Below are positions 25,510 to 34,016 of a DNA stretch of 64,000 nt, piece after piece. The translations under genes were made by a program, and so were the position numbers. Numbering within the stretch: the first letter of the stretch is position 1; the number at the start of each line of letters is the position of its first letter. The notes beneath the pieces were generated by a model. The model was not told the DNA's origin, did no database searches, and saw only the letters and a list, made by a program, of their open reading frames with translations. The DNA comes from Methylobacterium sp. PvR107 (GTDB lineage Bacteria; Pseudomonadota; Alphaproteobacteria; Rhizobiales; Beijerinckiaceae): contig NZ_JAFIBW010000001.1 of assembly GCF_017833295.1 (NCBI RefSeq), positions 4,801,501 to 4,865,500 of the forward strand, written 5' to 3'.

Positions 25510-26523
25510 ATGGACGCGAACCGCCTGCGCGCCTGGATGGCCGACCATCTCGGCTGCCCGGACCTCGCGATCGAGGAGATCCGCCCACTCGGCGGCGGCT
25601 CGATCCAGGAGAACAGGCTGGTGCGCTGCCGCTTCGGGGACGGCGTCCGGGCCTACGTGCTGCGCATGGATGCGGCCGCGACCATCGCGTCGAGCCGCTC
25701 GCGCGCGGAAGAATTCCGGATTCTGGAAGCCGTCTGGAGCGCCGGCGTGCGCGTGCCGGAGCCGGTCGGGTTCTGTACCGACCCGGCCGTGGTCGGCGCG
25801 CCCTTTGCGCTCATGGGCTTGGTCGAAGGCGTCGGCCTCGGGCCGCGGATTGCCAAAGACTTGAGCCTCGGGGGTGACCGGGAGCGTCTCGCGGAGGATC
25901 TCGGTCGCGAGCTTGCCCGGATTCACGCGAGCCTCGACGCCCGTCAGCCGTTGCCCGCCGCGCTCGCCTTCCTGGGCGCGCCGGAGGCGAACCCGGCCCG
26001 CGCCGAGATCGCGCGGCTCCGCGCGAATCTCGACGGGATCGGCGCGCGGCGGCCGGCGATCGAATGGGGCCTGCGCTGGGGCGCGGTGCGCGCCCCCGAT
26101 TGCCCGGACCCGACCCTGGTGCATCGGGATTTCCGCACCGGCAACTACATGGTCGACGGCTCGGGCCTGACCGCCGTGCTCGATTGGGAATTCGCCGGCT
26201 GGGGCGATCCCGCTCAGGATCTGGGCTGGTTCTGTGCCGCCTGCTGGCGTTTCGGCAGACCGGACCTGGAGGCTGGCGGGATCGGATCGCGCAGGGCCTT
26301 CTACCGCGGCTACACGGCCGCGAGCGGTCGCGCGATCGATCCTGACCGCGTGGCGTACTGGGAGGTGCTGGCCCATCTGCGCTGGGCGGTGATCGCCCTG
26401 GAGCAGGGCGCCCGCCACGTCTCCGGCCGCGAGTTCTCCCTTGAGCTGGCGCTGACCGGCCGGATGGTCCCCGACCTGGAACGAACCATCCTGCGGGCAA
26501 CCGCCCCCGGGGCCTGGAGCTGA
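25510..26523 (+). CDS. APH-family phosphotransferase, LvaA / ACAD10-11 kinase-domain-like
   Basis: A 337-residue kinase-fold protein of the aminoglycoside phosphotransferase family (COG3173). The catalytic loop H-R-D-F-R-T-G-N has Asp207 and Asn212, and the metal-binding D225-W-E follows. The N-lobe G-G-G-S-I-Q-E-N nucleotide loop is at 28-35. Aminoglycoside resistance is unlikely: the gene starts three bases after the SDR and is followed by DUF6285, the arrangement seen for LvaA-LvaB, where the pair phosphorylates 4-hydroxyvaleryl-CoA. In mammals the equivalent kinase is fused to the dehydrogenase (ACAD10/11). The acyl-chain length used here is unknown. Confidence 0.88.
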   Translation: MDANRLRAWMADHLGCPDLAIEEIRPLGGGSIQENRLVRCRFGDGVRAYVLRMDAAATIASSRSRAEEFRILEAVWSAGVRVPEPVGFCTDPAVVGAPFALMGLVEGVGLGPRIAKDLSLGGDRERLAEDLGRELARIHASLDARQPLPAALAFLGAPEANPARAEIARLRANLDGIGARRPAIEWGLRWGAVRAPDCPDPTLVHRDFRTGNYMVDGSGLTAVLDWEFAGWGDPAQDLGWFCAACWRFGRPDLEAGGIGSRRAFYRGYTAASGRAIDPDRVAYWEVLAHLRWAVIALEQGARHVSGREFSLELALTGRMVPDLERTILRATAPGAWS

Positions 26524-26525
26524 TC

Positions 26526-26849
26526 ATGCAGGACGAGCCTTCCGGCGCCGCCCTTCTCGACGCCGCCCGCCGGGCCCTCACCGATGAGGTTCTCCCGGCC
26601 CTGACCGGCCGACCGCGCTACGTCGCGCTGATGGTGGCCAACGCGATCGGGATCGCCGCGCGCGAGATCGTCGAGTCCGACGCCTTGAATGCGACGGCCG
26701 AGCGCGTCCTGGCCGGCGAGCCGGTCGAGGCTCTCGTCCAGGCGATCCGCACAGGCATGCGCGATGCCGATCCCGATCTGCACGCGGCCCTCACGGCGGC
26801 AGCGGAGAATGCCGCGCGGGTGTGGAAGCCCGCCGCCTCGAAGGGGTGA
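26526..26849 (+). CDS. DUF6285 protein, LvaB-like kinase partner
   Basis: A 107-residue, helix-rich protein (L-L-D-A-A-R-R-A-L start, then R-Y-V-A-L-M-V-A-N-A-I-G-I-A-A-R-E). It matches in size, style and position the small protein LvaB, which P. putida LvaA needs for kinase activity. It begins two bases after the kinase stop, so the two are made in equal amounts. I recognise the family as DUF6285 from memory; no catalytic motif is visible, which agrees with a structural or activating role. Confidence 0.8.
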   Translation: MQDEPSGAALLDAARRALTDEVLPALTGRPRYVALMVANAIGIAAREIVESDALNATAERVLAGEPVEALVQAIRTGMRDADPDLHAALTAAAENAARVWKPAASKG

Positions 26850-26876
26850 AGGGGCAGAAAGGCCCGGGGCGCCCCG

Positions 26877-28529
26877 TCACAGCGCCCGAGCCTGTTCCCG
26901 CAGCACGAATTTCTGGATCTTGCCGGTCGAAGTCTTCGGCAACGGTCCGAACACGACCGTCTTCGGCAGCTTGAACCGCGCCATCCGGTCGCGACAGAAC
27001 GCGATCACATCCTGTTCGGTCGGTGCGTCGGAGCCCGGCTTCACTTCGAGGAACGCGCAGGGACTCTCGCCCCAGGTCGGATCCGGCCGCGCCACGACCG
27101 CCGCCAGCATCACGGAGGGATGGCGCATCAGCACCTCCTCCACCTCCAGGCTTGAGATGTTCTCGCCACCCGAGATGATGATGTCCTTGGCCCGGTCCTT
27201 GATCTCGACGGAGCCGTCCGGATGCCAGACGGCGAGGTCGCCCGTCCGGTACCAGCCCCCGGCGAGCGCCCGCCCGGTGGCGTCGGGATTGCCGAGATAG
27301 CCCTTCATCACCGTGTTGCCGCGCAGGCAGATCTCGCCGACCGCCGTGCCGTCCTGCGGGACGGGCCGGCCGGTCGCCACATCGACGACCGACACGCCCT
27401 CGAGCGTCGCGAGCGGCACGCCCTGGCGCGCCATGCGGGCGTAGCGGTCGTCGTCCGCCAGATCGACCCAATCCGGCTGTGCGAGGCAGACCGTGGCCGG
27501 CCCGTAGCTCTCGGTCGCGCCGTAGAGATGCGTCACCTGGAAGCCGAGCTCCTCCATCGTCCGGATGATCGTCGATGAGGGGGCCGCGCCGCCGACCGCG
27601 CAGCGCACCCGCTGCGGAAAGGCCAGCCGGTCCGTCGCCGGCGCGTGTGCGATCATCGAGAGCACGATCGGGGCGCCGCAGAGATGCGTCACGCCGTGCT
27701 CGGCGATGAGCCGGAAGATCGCTGCCGGCTCGACCTTGCGCAGGCAGACCTGCGTGGCGCAGGCGGCTACGCTCGCCCAGGGATACGACCAGCCGCTGCA
27801 ATGGAACATCGGCAGGGTCCAGAGATACACGCTCTCCGCCGTCAGGCCGAAGGTGACGGCATTCCCGAGCGCCTGAAGATAGGCGCCGCGGTGACTGTAG
27901 ACCGCGCCCTTCGGGTCGCCGGTCGTGCCGGACGTGTAGAGGAGGCAGAGCGATTGCCATTCGTCCTCCGGGCCGGTCCAGACGTGATCGGCGTCGCCCG
28001 CATCAAGCAGACCTTCGTACGGGATCGCCCCAGCCAAGCCGGTCTCGCCGATCGTCACCACGCGAATGGGCTCGGCCCGATCGGCCAGGGCCCGCGCCGC
28101 CAGCGCGCCGTACTCGGCCTCGACGATCAGCACCCGGGCGCCGCCATGCGCGAGGGAGAAGGCGATCGTCGCCGGATCGAGGCGGGTGTTAAGCGGGTTC
28201 AGCACGGCGCCGAGCATCGGCACGGCGAAATGGGCCTCGATCATCTCGGGCACGTTCGGCGCGAGGATCGCCACAGTGTCGAGCCGCCCGATTCCGAGAC
28301 GGGCGAGGCCGGAGGCGAGGCGGCGACAGCGTGTGTAGAGCTCCGCATAGGTGAGGCGCCGGCTCCCGTCGATGATGGCGGTCCCGGCCCCCGATGCAGC
28401 GGCGGCGCGCGCCAGAAGACTCACGGGAGTCAGCGGCACGTAATTGGCGGGCGTCCGGTCCAATCCCGTCTCGAAGGGATGACGGCCGGCGTCTCTCGGC
28501 TGGGAAGACGGCGGGCAGGTCTCCGGCAT
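26877..28529 (-). CDS. Acyl-CoA synthetase (AMP-forming), LvaE-like candidate
   Basis: A 550-residue ANL-family ligase that activates a carboxylic acid to its CoA thioester through an acyl-AMP. The P-loop Y-T-S-G-T-T-G-D-P-K-G is at 198-208, a Y-G-A-T-E-S adenylate motif follows near the middle, and the adenylation Lys537 lies in T-S-T-G-K-I-Q-K. The ATG at 28529 is chosen over an upstream extension because the conserved N-terminal helix begins after it. It is convergent with DUF6285 with 27 bases between stops. Its place beside the dehydrogenase-kinase set makes it the likely acid-activating enzyme; chain-length preference is unknown. Confidence 0.9.
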   Translation of the reverse strand: MPETCPPSSQPRDAGRHPFETGLDRTPANYVPLTPVSLLARAAAASGAGTAIIDGSRRLTYAELYTRCRRLASGLARLGIGRLDTVAILAPNVPEMIEAHFAVPMLGAVLNPLNTRLDPATIAFSLAHGGARVLIVEAEYGALAARALADRAEPIRVVTIGETGLAGAIPYEGLLDAGDADHVWTGPEDEWQSLCLLYTSGTTGDPKGAVYSHRGAYLQALGNAVTFGLTAESVYLWTLPMFHCSGWSYPWASVAACATQVCLRKVEPAAIFRLIAEHGVTHLCGAPIVLSMIAHAPATDRLAFPQRVRCAVGGAAPSSTIIRTMEELGFQVTHLYGATESYGPATVCLAQPDWVDLADDDRYARMARQGVPLATLEGVSVVDVATGRPVPQDGTAVGEICLRGNTVMKGYLGNPDATGRALAGGWYRTGDLAVWHPDGSVEIKDRAKDIIISGGENISSLEVEEVLMRHPSVMLAAVVARPDPTWGESPCAFLEVKPGSDAPTEQDVIAFCRDRMARFKLPKTVVFGPLPKTSTGKIQKFVLREQARAL

Positions 28530-28733
28530 CGTTCTGCCTTCTGTCGGGCTGCGGGCGTGGCGTTCGCTCCCGAACGGAGATGATTTCGCGGCAGAGCCGG
28601 CTGTCAATCACGAATGCCGCCGCAGCGCGTGCCGCGGTCCCCTTCTGTCACAGGGCATGGTTGACGCCAGGACGCCGCTGACGGATGCCGGTGGTGCGAG
28701 CCGCCGGTGTCTCGCGAGCAACGGGGGACGATC

Positions 28734-29273
28734 TTGGGCAACGACAACCTGCCGGCGATCTCCGGCCAGGCCGGGCGCGCAATGGCCGAGGGCGGCGTTG
28801 CGCGGGCGCGCGAGTCCTATGAGCGCCTCGCGGAGGCCGGCGAGATGGCGCTCAACGCATTCGAGGCGTCGATGGCCCAGAGTTTCGAGGGCTGGCGCTC
28901 GGTCATGGGGTCCAGTCGCGAGACCGCACATCAGCTCACCGATAGCAACGTCACCGGCGCCCGCAAGGTGCGCGAGCAGTGGGACGCGGCCGGCGCGCGG
29001 CTCTACAACGCCTTCGAGGATAACGCCGTCCATGCCATGGCGGCGATGCGCGAGATCGGACACCGGATGCTGGTGGCGACCGACACGAATGTCCGCGCCA
29101 CGCTGGATTTTGCCGAGCGCGTCGCCAAGGCGGCCGATGCCAGGGAAGTCGCTGCGCTGAACATCACCTTCATGCAGGAACAGTCGCGCCGGCTGACGGA
29201 ACAGATGGTCGATCTCCACCAGACGACCAGCCGCCTCGCCCGCGAGGCCGCCGCCCGTACCGAAACACCGTGA
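28734..29273 (+). CDS. Phasin family protein
   Basis: A 179-residue helical protein with no membrane segment, rich in Ala, Glu and Arg in heptad-like order; the central part (N-A-F-E-A-S and A-L-N-I-T-F-M-Q-E-Q) is typical of Phasin_2 proteins that coat polyhydroxyalkanoate granules. A TTG start at 28734 has GGGGGA five bases upstream; a GTG at 28707 would give 188 residues with no site. It is divergent from the acyl-CoA ligase gene. The next gene overlaps its stop, indicating an operon. Phasin-like proteins can also have non-granule roles, so the PHA link is likely but not proven. Confidence 0.82.
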   Translation: MGNDNLPAISGQAGRAMAEGGVARARESYERLAEAGEMALNAFEASMAQSFEGWRSVMGSSRETAHQLTDSNVTGARKVREQWDAAGARLYNAFEDNAVHAMAAMREIGHRMLVATDTNVRATLDFAERVAKAADAREVAALNITFMQEQSRRLTEQMVDLHQTTSRLAREAAARTETP

Positions 29274-30214
29274 CCTTGCTCTCGGGGGGGCAGGCCGCGG
29301 CGAGTCCGGCCGAAGCGATGCCGCGTCTCGACGATCTCAGCAGCGCCGACGTGCCGTTCCGGACCGGGCAGTTCTGGGCCTACGCGCCGCACGACTTTCA
29401 CCGGATCGCCTATGTGGAATGGGGAGACCCGGACAGCCCGCACGTGGTCGTCTGCGTCCACGGCTTGAGTCGGCAGGGCCGCGACTTCGATCCTCTGGGC
29501 TACCGGCTGGCCAAGATGGGCTACCGCGTCGTCTGCCCGGACCTGCCAGGCCGGGGACTCAGCGGTTGGCTGAAGGATCCGGAACATTACGGCCTGCCGC
29601 AATACGCCGCCGACATGGCGGCGCTGATCGCCCATCTGCGCGTCCCCGGGAAGATCGATTGGGTCGGAACCTCGCTCGGCGGCCTCACCGGCATGGTCCT
29701 GGCTGCAGCGGCCAACACGCCGATCCGCCGCATGGTCATCAACGACATCGGCCCGTTCCTGCCCTGGGCGCCCATCCGCCATATCGGCTCGCGCCTGCGC
29801 GACGCGCCGCGGTTGCACCACAACCTCGCCTCGGGCGAATCACGTCTGCGCACCGTGCTGGCCGCATTCGGAGCGCTGACCGACGAGCAGTGGCGTCACA
29901 TCGCCAAGCACAGCTTCTTCCGCGAGCCGAATGGCGGCTGGCGCCCGCATTACGATCCCGGCATCGGGGACGCGTTCCGGCCCGGTCGGGTCTACAGCGT
30001 CAGCATGTGGCGCGACTGGGACGCGATCACCTGTCCCGTCCTGCTTCTGCGCGGTGCCCAATCGGAACTGCTCCTGGCATCGACCGCCGATGAGATGACG
30101 CGGCGTGGCCCGCCGACGGAGCGCATCGAAATCCCTGATTGCGGCCACGCGCCCGCGCTGCTGGATGACGATCAACTCAAGATCGTGACCGATTGGCTCG
30201 GCCCGACAGCGTGA
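29270..30214 (+). CDS. Alpha/beta hydrolase
   Basis: A 314-residue soluble hydrolase. The oxyanion H-G-L-S stretch is near residue 64, the nucleophile elbow is G-T-S-L-G-G (about 139-144), and the C-terminal D-C-G-H-A-P holds the catalytic His. The acid is probably in the L-L-L-R-G-A-Q-S-E region. A GTG start overlaps the phasin stop (GTGA). The context, a phasin plus a 4-hydroxyacid-like cluster, suggests an ester, lactone or hydroxyalkanoate substrate, but the family is too broad to decide. Confidence 0.85.
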   Translation: MTLLSGGQAAASPAEAMPRLDDLSSADVPFRTGQFWAYAPHDFHRIAYVEWGDPDSPHVVVCVHGLSRQGRDFDPLGYRLAKMGYRVVCPDLPGRGLSGWLKDPEHYGLPQYAADMAALIAHLRVPGKIDWVGTSLGGLTGMVLAAAANTPIRRMVINDIGPFLPWAPIRHIGSRLRDAPRLHHNLASGESRLRTVLAAFGALTDEQWRHIAKHSFFREPNGGWRPHYDPGIGDAFRPGRVYSVSMWRDWDAITCPVLLLRGAQSELLLASTADEMTRRGPPTERIEIPDCGHAPALLDDDQLKIVTDWLGPTA

Positions 30215-30618
30215 GCGCGGCACCGGACGCGGCCCGCTCGAGGATTCGTGCAGTCGGTCCAGGGAAGGCCGCGGTTGATAGCAAGCGATCTCTCAACACT
30301 CACGCGGATGCCGTCGCATTTTTTCCGCGCGATCAAATGTTCGATAGTCAGTTTCTGCGTACTTTCGCGCGTTTTCCATAAGCATCAAGCAGGGATTTCA
30401 TGGGCCGCTCGGTCCACCCCATCGTGGGCAGCGCGGATATGCTGGTGACCTCAGATTTCACAAGCGTAACCATTCGTTGCGCGCGCGGCGGGACTGTGGC
30501 ATCAAAGGATGTCAGGCCGGGATCCCAGCCGCGCGATGAAGCACCTGAGGGTTGTTATCGGCGGCTTTGGTCCAGCCGAGCATGCCTTCCAACTGATACG
30601 ACCTTCGGACTACCTCTC
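30215..30618. other. Intergenic region upstream of the XRE regulator
   Basis: About 400 bases with no convincing gene. Part of it (about 30290-30400) is less GC-rich than the surroundings and includes a run of six T at 30311-30316 that is not preceded by a stem. It probably holds the promoter of the XRE regulator and perhaps binding sites for it. I see no riboswitch or repeat. Confidence 0.5.
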
Positions 30619-31065
30619 ATGGCCAATCCCACCCTCAAGCCGAAGCAGACCACGGCCATCGATCACGGGGTCGGCAGCCGCATCGCATTCCTGCGCGCCG
30701 CGAACGGACTGAGCCAGTCGGCGCTGGCCAGCGCGCTGGGCGTGAGCTTCCAGCAGGTTCAGAAGTACGAGACGGGCAAGAACCGGGTCGGAGCGGGCCG
30801 CCTCCAGGCGATTGCCGAGCGGCTCGGCGTCCCGGTGTCGAGCTTCTTCGAGCCCGAGCCGGAAGTCGCGGGCGACAGCGGTCCCGCTCTGCTGCGCGTC
30901 TCCGGCGCCGTCGAGCTGCTGCGCGCCTATAATCAGATCGCCGACGAACACATGCGTCGCGACGTGCTGTCGTTGGTGAAGTCTGCGGCTCGTGTCGGCC
31001 AGAGCCGGGCAGCCGAGGAGGCGCCGGCTCGGCAATCCGACCAGAACGAGGCGAAAGGCGCCTGA
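30619..31065 (+). CDS. XRE-family transcriptional regulator
   Basis: A 148-residue DNA-binding protein with an N-terminal HTH_3 domain (about 17-72): R-I-A-F-L-R-A-A-N-G-L-S-Q-S-A-L-A-S-A-L-G is helix 1 to 2, and S-F-Q-Q-V-Q-K-Y-E-T-G-K-N-R is the recognition helix and turn. The rest is helical with a charged tail. This short form, with the V-Q-K-Y-E-x-G-x-N-R signature, is widespread in Hyphomicrobiales as small cell-envelope or symbiosis-type regulators. Its targets are unknown. The long upstream non-coding region suggests complex control. The ATG at 30619 is the first that keeps the HTH at its normal distance. Confidence 0.9.
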   Translation: MANPTLKPKQTTAIDHGVGSRIAFLRAANGLSQSALASALGVSFQQVQKYETGKNRVGAGRLQAIAERLGVPVSSFFEPEPEVAGDSGPALLRVSGAVELLRAYNQIADEHMRRDVLSLVKSAARVGQSRAAEEAPARQSDQNEAKGA

Positions 31066-31140
31066 TCGCCCTGTGCCGAGCCGCTTGGGCCGGATCAGCT
31101 TCGGGCGCGCCGGATCGGCGGATTGCTCTAGGGTAGGGCG

Positions 31141-31497
31141 ATGAAGTCGCCGACGACCGTCGTCAACCTCCTGGCCGATGTGCCCGTCGACTCTCCCGAG
31201 GAGATCGTGTCGGTTCTGCTCGCCGTACCGGGGCTGCGCGTGGAGCGCATCGTCTCGACCGGCCAAGCGAGCCCTCCCGGCTTCTACTATGACCAGCCGC
31301 AGGCTGAGTGGGTGACGGTCTTGGTGGGCTCAGCCGAGCTGCGATTCGCCGACGAGGCAGAGCCTCGATGCCTCAACGTGGGCGACGCGGTCCTGATCGC
31401 GGCGCATCGCCGGCATCGCGTGGAGCGGACAGAGTCGCCGACGATCTGGCTCGCGATCCATTTTGGGCCTCTCGGCGCGCCGGTGGACACGGACTGA
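31141..31497 (+). CDS. Cupin-domain protein
   Basis: A 118-residue single-domain cupin. Segment P-G-F-Y-Y-D-Q-P-Q-A-E-W-V-T-V-L-x-G is the first cupin motif region with a Glu in place of one His, and G-D-A-V-L-I-A-A-H-R-R-H-R-V is the second motif with its His. This type (a short phosphomannose-isomerase-like cupin) usually binds one metal ion. The function is unknown. It is convergent with rsmD, seven bases apart, with no terminator between them. Confidence 0.82.
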   Translation: MKSPTTVVNLLADVPVDSPEEIVSVLLAVPGLRVERIVSTGQASPPGFYYDQPQAEWVTVLVGSAELRFADEAEPRCLNVGDAVLIAAHRRHRVERTESPTIWLAIHFGPLGAPVDTD

Positions 31498-31504
31498 ACC
31501 AGAT

Positions 31505-32062
31505 TCAGGCAGCGAATCGGGCGAAGCCGACGGCGGTCTCGCCGTATACGCGGCGCTCAAGTTCGGTAAATCCCTCCGGCCACGTGACCGTCGCGCCTTC
31601 GGCCTCCTCGACCACCGCCAGAGCGCCAGGTGCCAGCCACGCCCCTGCGGCCGCGCTTGCGAGAGCGCGCGGCGCCAGATCGCGGCTGTAGGGCGGATCG
31701 CAGAACATGAGCGAGAATTGTCCGGCCGATCCCGCCGGCCCCAAACGCGTGGCGTCCCGGCGGAACAGGCGGGTCACGCCCTCGGCGCCCAGCGCCTCGA
31801 TATTGGCGCGGATGACCGCGCGGGCCTCGGCGCCTTCATCGACCAGCAGGGCGTAGGCGGCGCCTCGCGAGAGCGCCTCGAAGCCGAGCGCCCCGGTGCC
31901 GGCGAAAAGATCGAGGACCCGCGCTCCCGCCAGGGTCTCGTCATAGGCATGCAGCAGCACGTTGAAGAGCGCCTCGCGAAGGCGATCCGAGGTCGGCCGG
32001 ATTGCATCGGTGCGCGGCGTGGCGAGCCGTCTGCCCCGCCACGCCCCGCCGACGATCCTCAT
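31505..32062 (-). CDS. rsmD: 16S rRNA (guanine(966)-N(2))-methyltransferase
   Basis: Methylates G966 of 16S rRNA with S-adenosylmethionine. The 185-residue protein has the family start M-R-I-V-G-G-x-W-R-G-R, SAM motif I V-L-D-L-F-A-G-T-G-A-L-G-F-E-A, and the catalytic D-P-P-Y (N-P-P-Y-like) motif. It overlaps the stop of the pseudouridine synthase gene by four bases (ATGA), so the two rRNA-modification genes are coupled. Confidence 0.95.
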   Translation of the reverse strand: MRIVGGAWRGRRLATPRTDAIRPTSDRLREALFNVLLHAYDETLAGARVLDLFAGTGALGFEALSRGAAYALLVDEGAEARAVIRANIEALGAEGVTRLFRRDATRLGPAGSAGQFSLMFCDPPYSRDLAPRALASAAAGAWLAPGALAVVEEAEGATVTWPEGFTELERRVYGETAVGFARFAA

Positions 32063-33891
32063 CGTGTCCCGCGTGGCGGTCGTCCACCGCCGGGCTTGGC
32101 ACCACCCCGAGGCGAACCGGGCCGACCGCCTGGGCGCGCGTTGCCGCCACCCGCGCCGCCACCTTTGCCGGCAAAGCCGCCCGGCCTGGCTCCGCCCGGT
32201 TTGGCACCGCCGAAGCGCGGTTTGCCGCCCGGCGATTCCGACCTCTGAGGCCGGAAACCGTCCTTGGCCCGCGGCCGACCCTCGGATGCGGCAGCCCCGA
32301 AGGATTTCCCGTGACGACCCTCCGGCTTCGGTCCGCGGCGCTCGTCCTGTCGGACCTGGGGCCGCGGACCCTCGGCGGACCGCGCCATGTCACGACGTGG
32401 GCGTTCGCCCTCGCCGCGCTCGCCGCGCGATTCGGGTCGGCGGTCATTGCGCGGTCCGGATCGTTGCTCGCCGCGGGGCGCGAAGCCGCGCTCGCCGGAA
32501 GGCCCCGCCTCCCGTCCCGGGCGACCGCCCTCCCGACGCTGCGGTCGCTCGGATGGTCCGTCCTCGGCGTAGCGGCGACGCTGCTTGGCCGCGGGCGCGG
32601 CCTCGACCGGTGTCGCCGAAAGTCGCTCGACGACGACCCGACGCTCGCCGGCGCGGATCGAGCCGACCCGCTCGCGGCCCCGTTCCGCGGAGCTCGCCTG
32701 CGCGGCACGCGGATCGGCACCCCGACGCGGCACGCGCGTCCCCCGGGGCCGCGTGGGTTCCTCATCCCGCCATGTCGCGTTGCGCGGATTGGAACCGGAC
32801 CCGCCCGTGGAAACCTGCGGCGCCGGTGCCGGCCGCGCGGCGTTGCGCCGGCCAGCCGCTGGCGTTTGCGCCTGCTTGCCGGCCGAATCGGACCTTTTCG
32901 GTCCGCCGAACGGGGTGATCGGCTCGCGCACCGGGCTTTCGAAATCGACGCCGGCCTGCTCGGACAGCGCCTTGCCGAGCTGATCCTTGAGCACGCGGGT
33001 GCGCACCTCCTCGGCCAGACCGACCTCCGTGTCGCCGAGCTGGAAGGGCCCGAAGGACAGCCGGATAAGCCGGTTCACCGAGAGGCCGAGATGCTCGAGG
33101 ATCCGCTTGACCTCGCGGTTCTTGCCTTCGCGGAGGCCGAGCGTCAGCCAGACATTGTCGCCCTGGACGCGGTCGAGGGTGGCCTCGATCGGGCCGTACT
33201 CCATGCCGTCGATGGTCACGCCCTTGGCGAGCCGGTCGAGCTGGGCCTGGTCGGTGTCCCCGTGCGCGCGGACGCGGTACCGGCGGAGCCAGCCGGTGTC
33301 CGGATGCGCGATCACCTTGGCGAGACCGCCGTCATTGGTCAGCAGCAGCAACCCCTCGGTATTGATGTCGAGGCGCCCGATAGCGACGACCCGGGGCAGA
33401 TCCTCGGGCAGGATGTCGAAGACCGTCTGCCGCCCTTCGGGATCACGGGCCGTCGTGACGACCCCGCGCGGCTTATGGAAGATCCACAGGCGGCTCCGCT
33501 CCCGCAAGGGCATCGGCTCGCCATCGATCAGGACCTGATCATCCTCGGTGATGTTGCGGGCCGGTGAGGTCAGGGTCTCGCCGTTGACGCTCACCCGGCC
33601 GGCCAGGATCATCGCCTCGGCGTCGCGCCGCGAGGCAATGCCGGCCCGCGCCATCGCCTTGGCGATGCGCTCGCCCGGCGGGGTCGACGCGGATGCCTCC
33701 GCGACGGCCGAAATCTCCGGCTCGGGCCGCGGCACCCTCGGCTCAGCGGCGACCTTGCGCGGACCGGCCTTGGGGCGGTCACCGTCGTCGCTGCCAGCGT
33801 CGGTTGCAGGCGTCCAGCCTTTACCGCGCGTGATCTCGGGGTCCGGACGGTCGGAAGCCTCCGGCGTAGTGTCGTTCGGCACGTCGTTCAT
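32059..33891 (-). CDS. rluB: 23S rRNA pseudouridine synthase (RluB/RsuA family) with long basic tail
   Basis: A 610-residue protein. Residues 1-70 are a variable acidic leader, 72-120 the S4 RNA-binding domain (R-I-A-K-A-M-A-R-A-G-I-A-S-R-R), and about 130-310 the RsuA-type catalytic domain with Asp175 in G-R-L-D-I-N-T-E-G-L-L. Residues 335-610 are low-complexity, very rich in Arg, Gly, Pro and Ser, ending in repeats such as G-G-A-K-P-G-G-G. RluB modifies U2605 (E. coli numbering) of 23S rRNA; RsuA-type targets cannot be fully excluded. The tail is far longer than the Escherichia coli enzyme and probably acts as disordered RNA- or ribosome-binding sequence. It is coupled to rsmD. Confidence 0.92.
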   Translation of the reverse strand: MNDVPNDTTPEASDRPDPEITRGKGWTPATDAGSDDGDRPKAGPRKVAAEPRVPRPEPEISAVAEASASTPPGERIAKAMARAGIASRRDAEAMILAGRVSVNGETLTSPARNITEDDQVLIDGEPMPLRERSRLWIFHKPRGVVTTARDPEGRQTVFDILPEDLPRVVAIGRLDINTEGLLLLTNDGGLAKVIAHPDTGWLRRYRVRAHGDTDQAQLDRLAKGVTIDGMEYGPIEATLDRVQGDNVWLTLGLREGKNREVKRILEHLGLSVNRLIRLSFGPFQLGDTEVGLAEEVRTRVLKDQLGKALSEQAGVDFESPVREPITPFGGPKRSDSAGKQAQTPAAGRRNAARPAPAPQVSTGGSGSNPRNATWRDEEPTRPRGTRVPRRGADPRAAQASSAERGRERVGSIRAGERRVVVERLSATPVEAAPAAKQRRRYAEDGPSERPQRREGGRPGREAGPSGERGFAPRGEQRSGPRNDRRPESRGERGEGERPRRDMARSAEGPRPQVRQDERRGPKPEGRHGKSFGAAASEGRPRAKDGFRPQRSESPGGKPRFGGAKPGGARPGGFAGKGGGAGGGNARPGGRPGSPRGGAKPGGGRPPRGTR

Positions 33892-33965
33892 GCCAGGGCC
33901 TTATCAGAGCCCGTACCGTCAGGCGAGACGGGTTCTGCAGCCGCCTTCGGACCGAGCCTGAACGC

Positions 33966-33992
33966 AAAAGGGGCGGCCCGAAGGTCCGCCCC
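33966..33992 (-). terminator. Intrinsic terminator after the DUF1328 gene
   Basis: On the minus strand GGGGCGG (33992-33986) pairs with CCGCCCC (33976-33970), followed by TTTT (33969-33966). An internal GG/CC pair closes a short loop. It ends transcripts from the DUF1328 gene, about 25 bases past its stop, and separates it from rluB. Confidence 0.8.
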
Positions 33993-34016
33993 GCAGCGAA
34001 TGATGGAGCGCTGCTG

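Noticed and set aside
25510..26523. Reading the APH-family gene as an aminoglycoside resistance gene
   Set aside because: The tight packing with acyl-CoA dehydrogenase, thiolase, SDR and DUF6285 fits an acyl-CoA kinase; nothing nearby suggests drug resistance.
30308..30318. A six-T run in the gap before the XRE regulator as a terminator
   Set aside because: No inverted repeat precedes it at terminator spacing.
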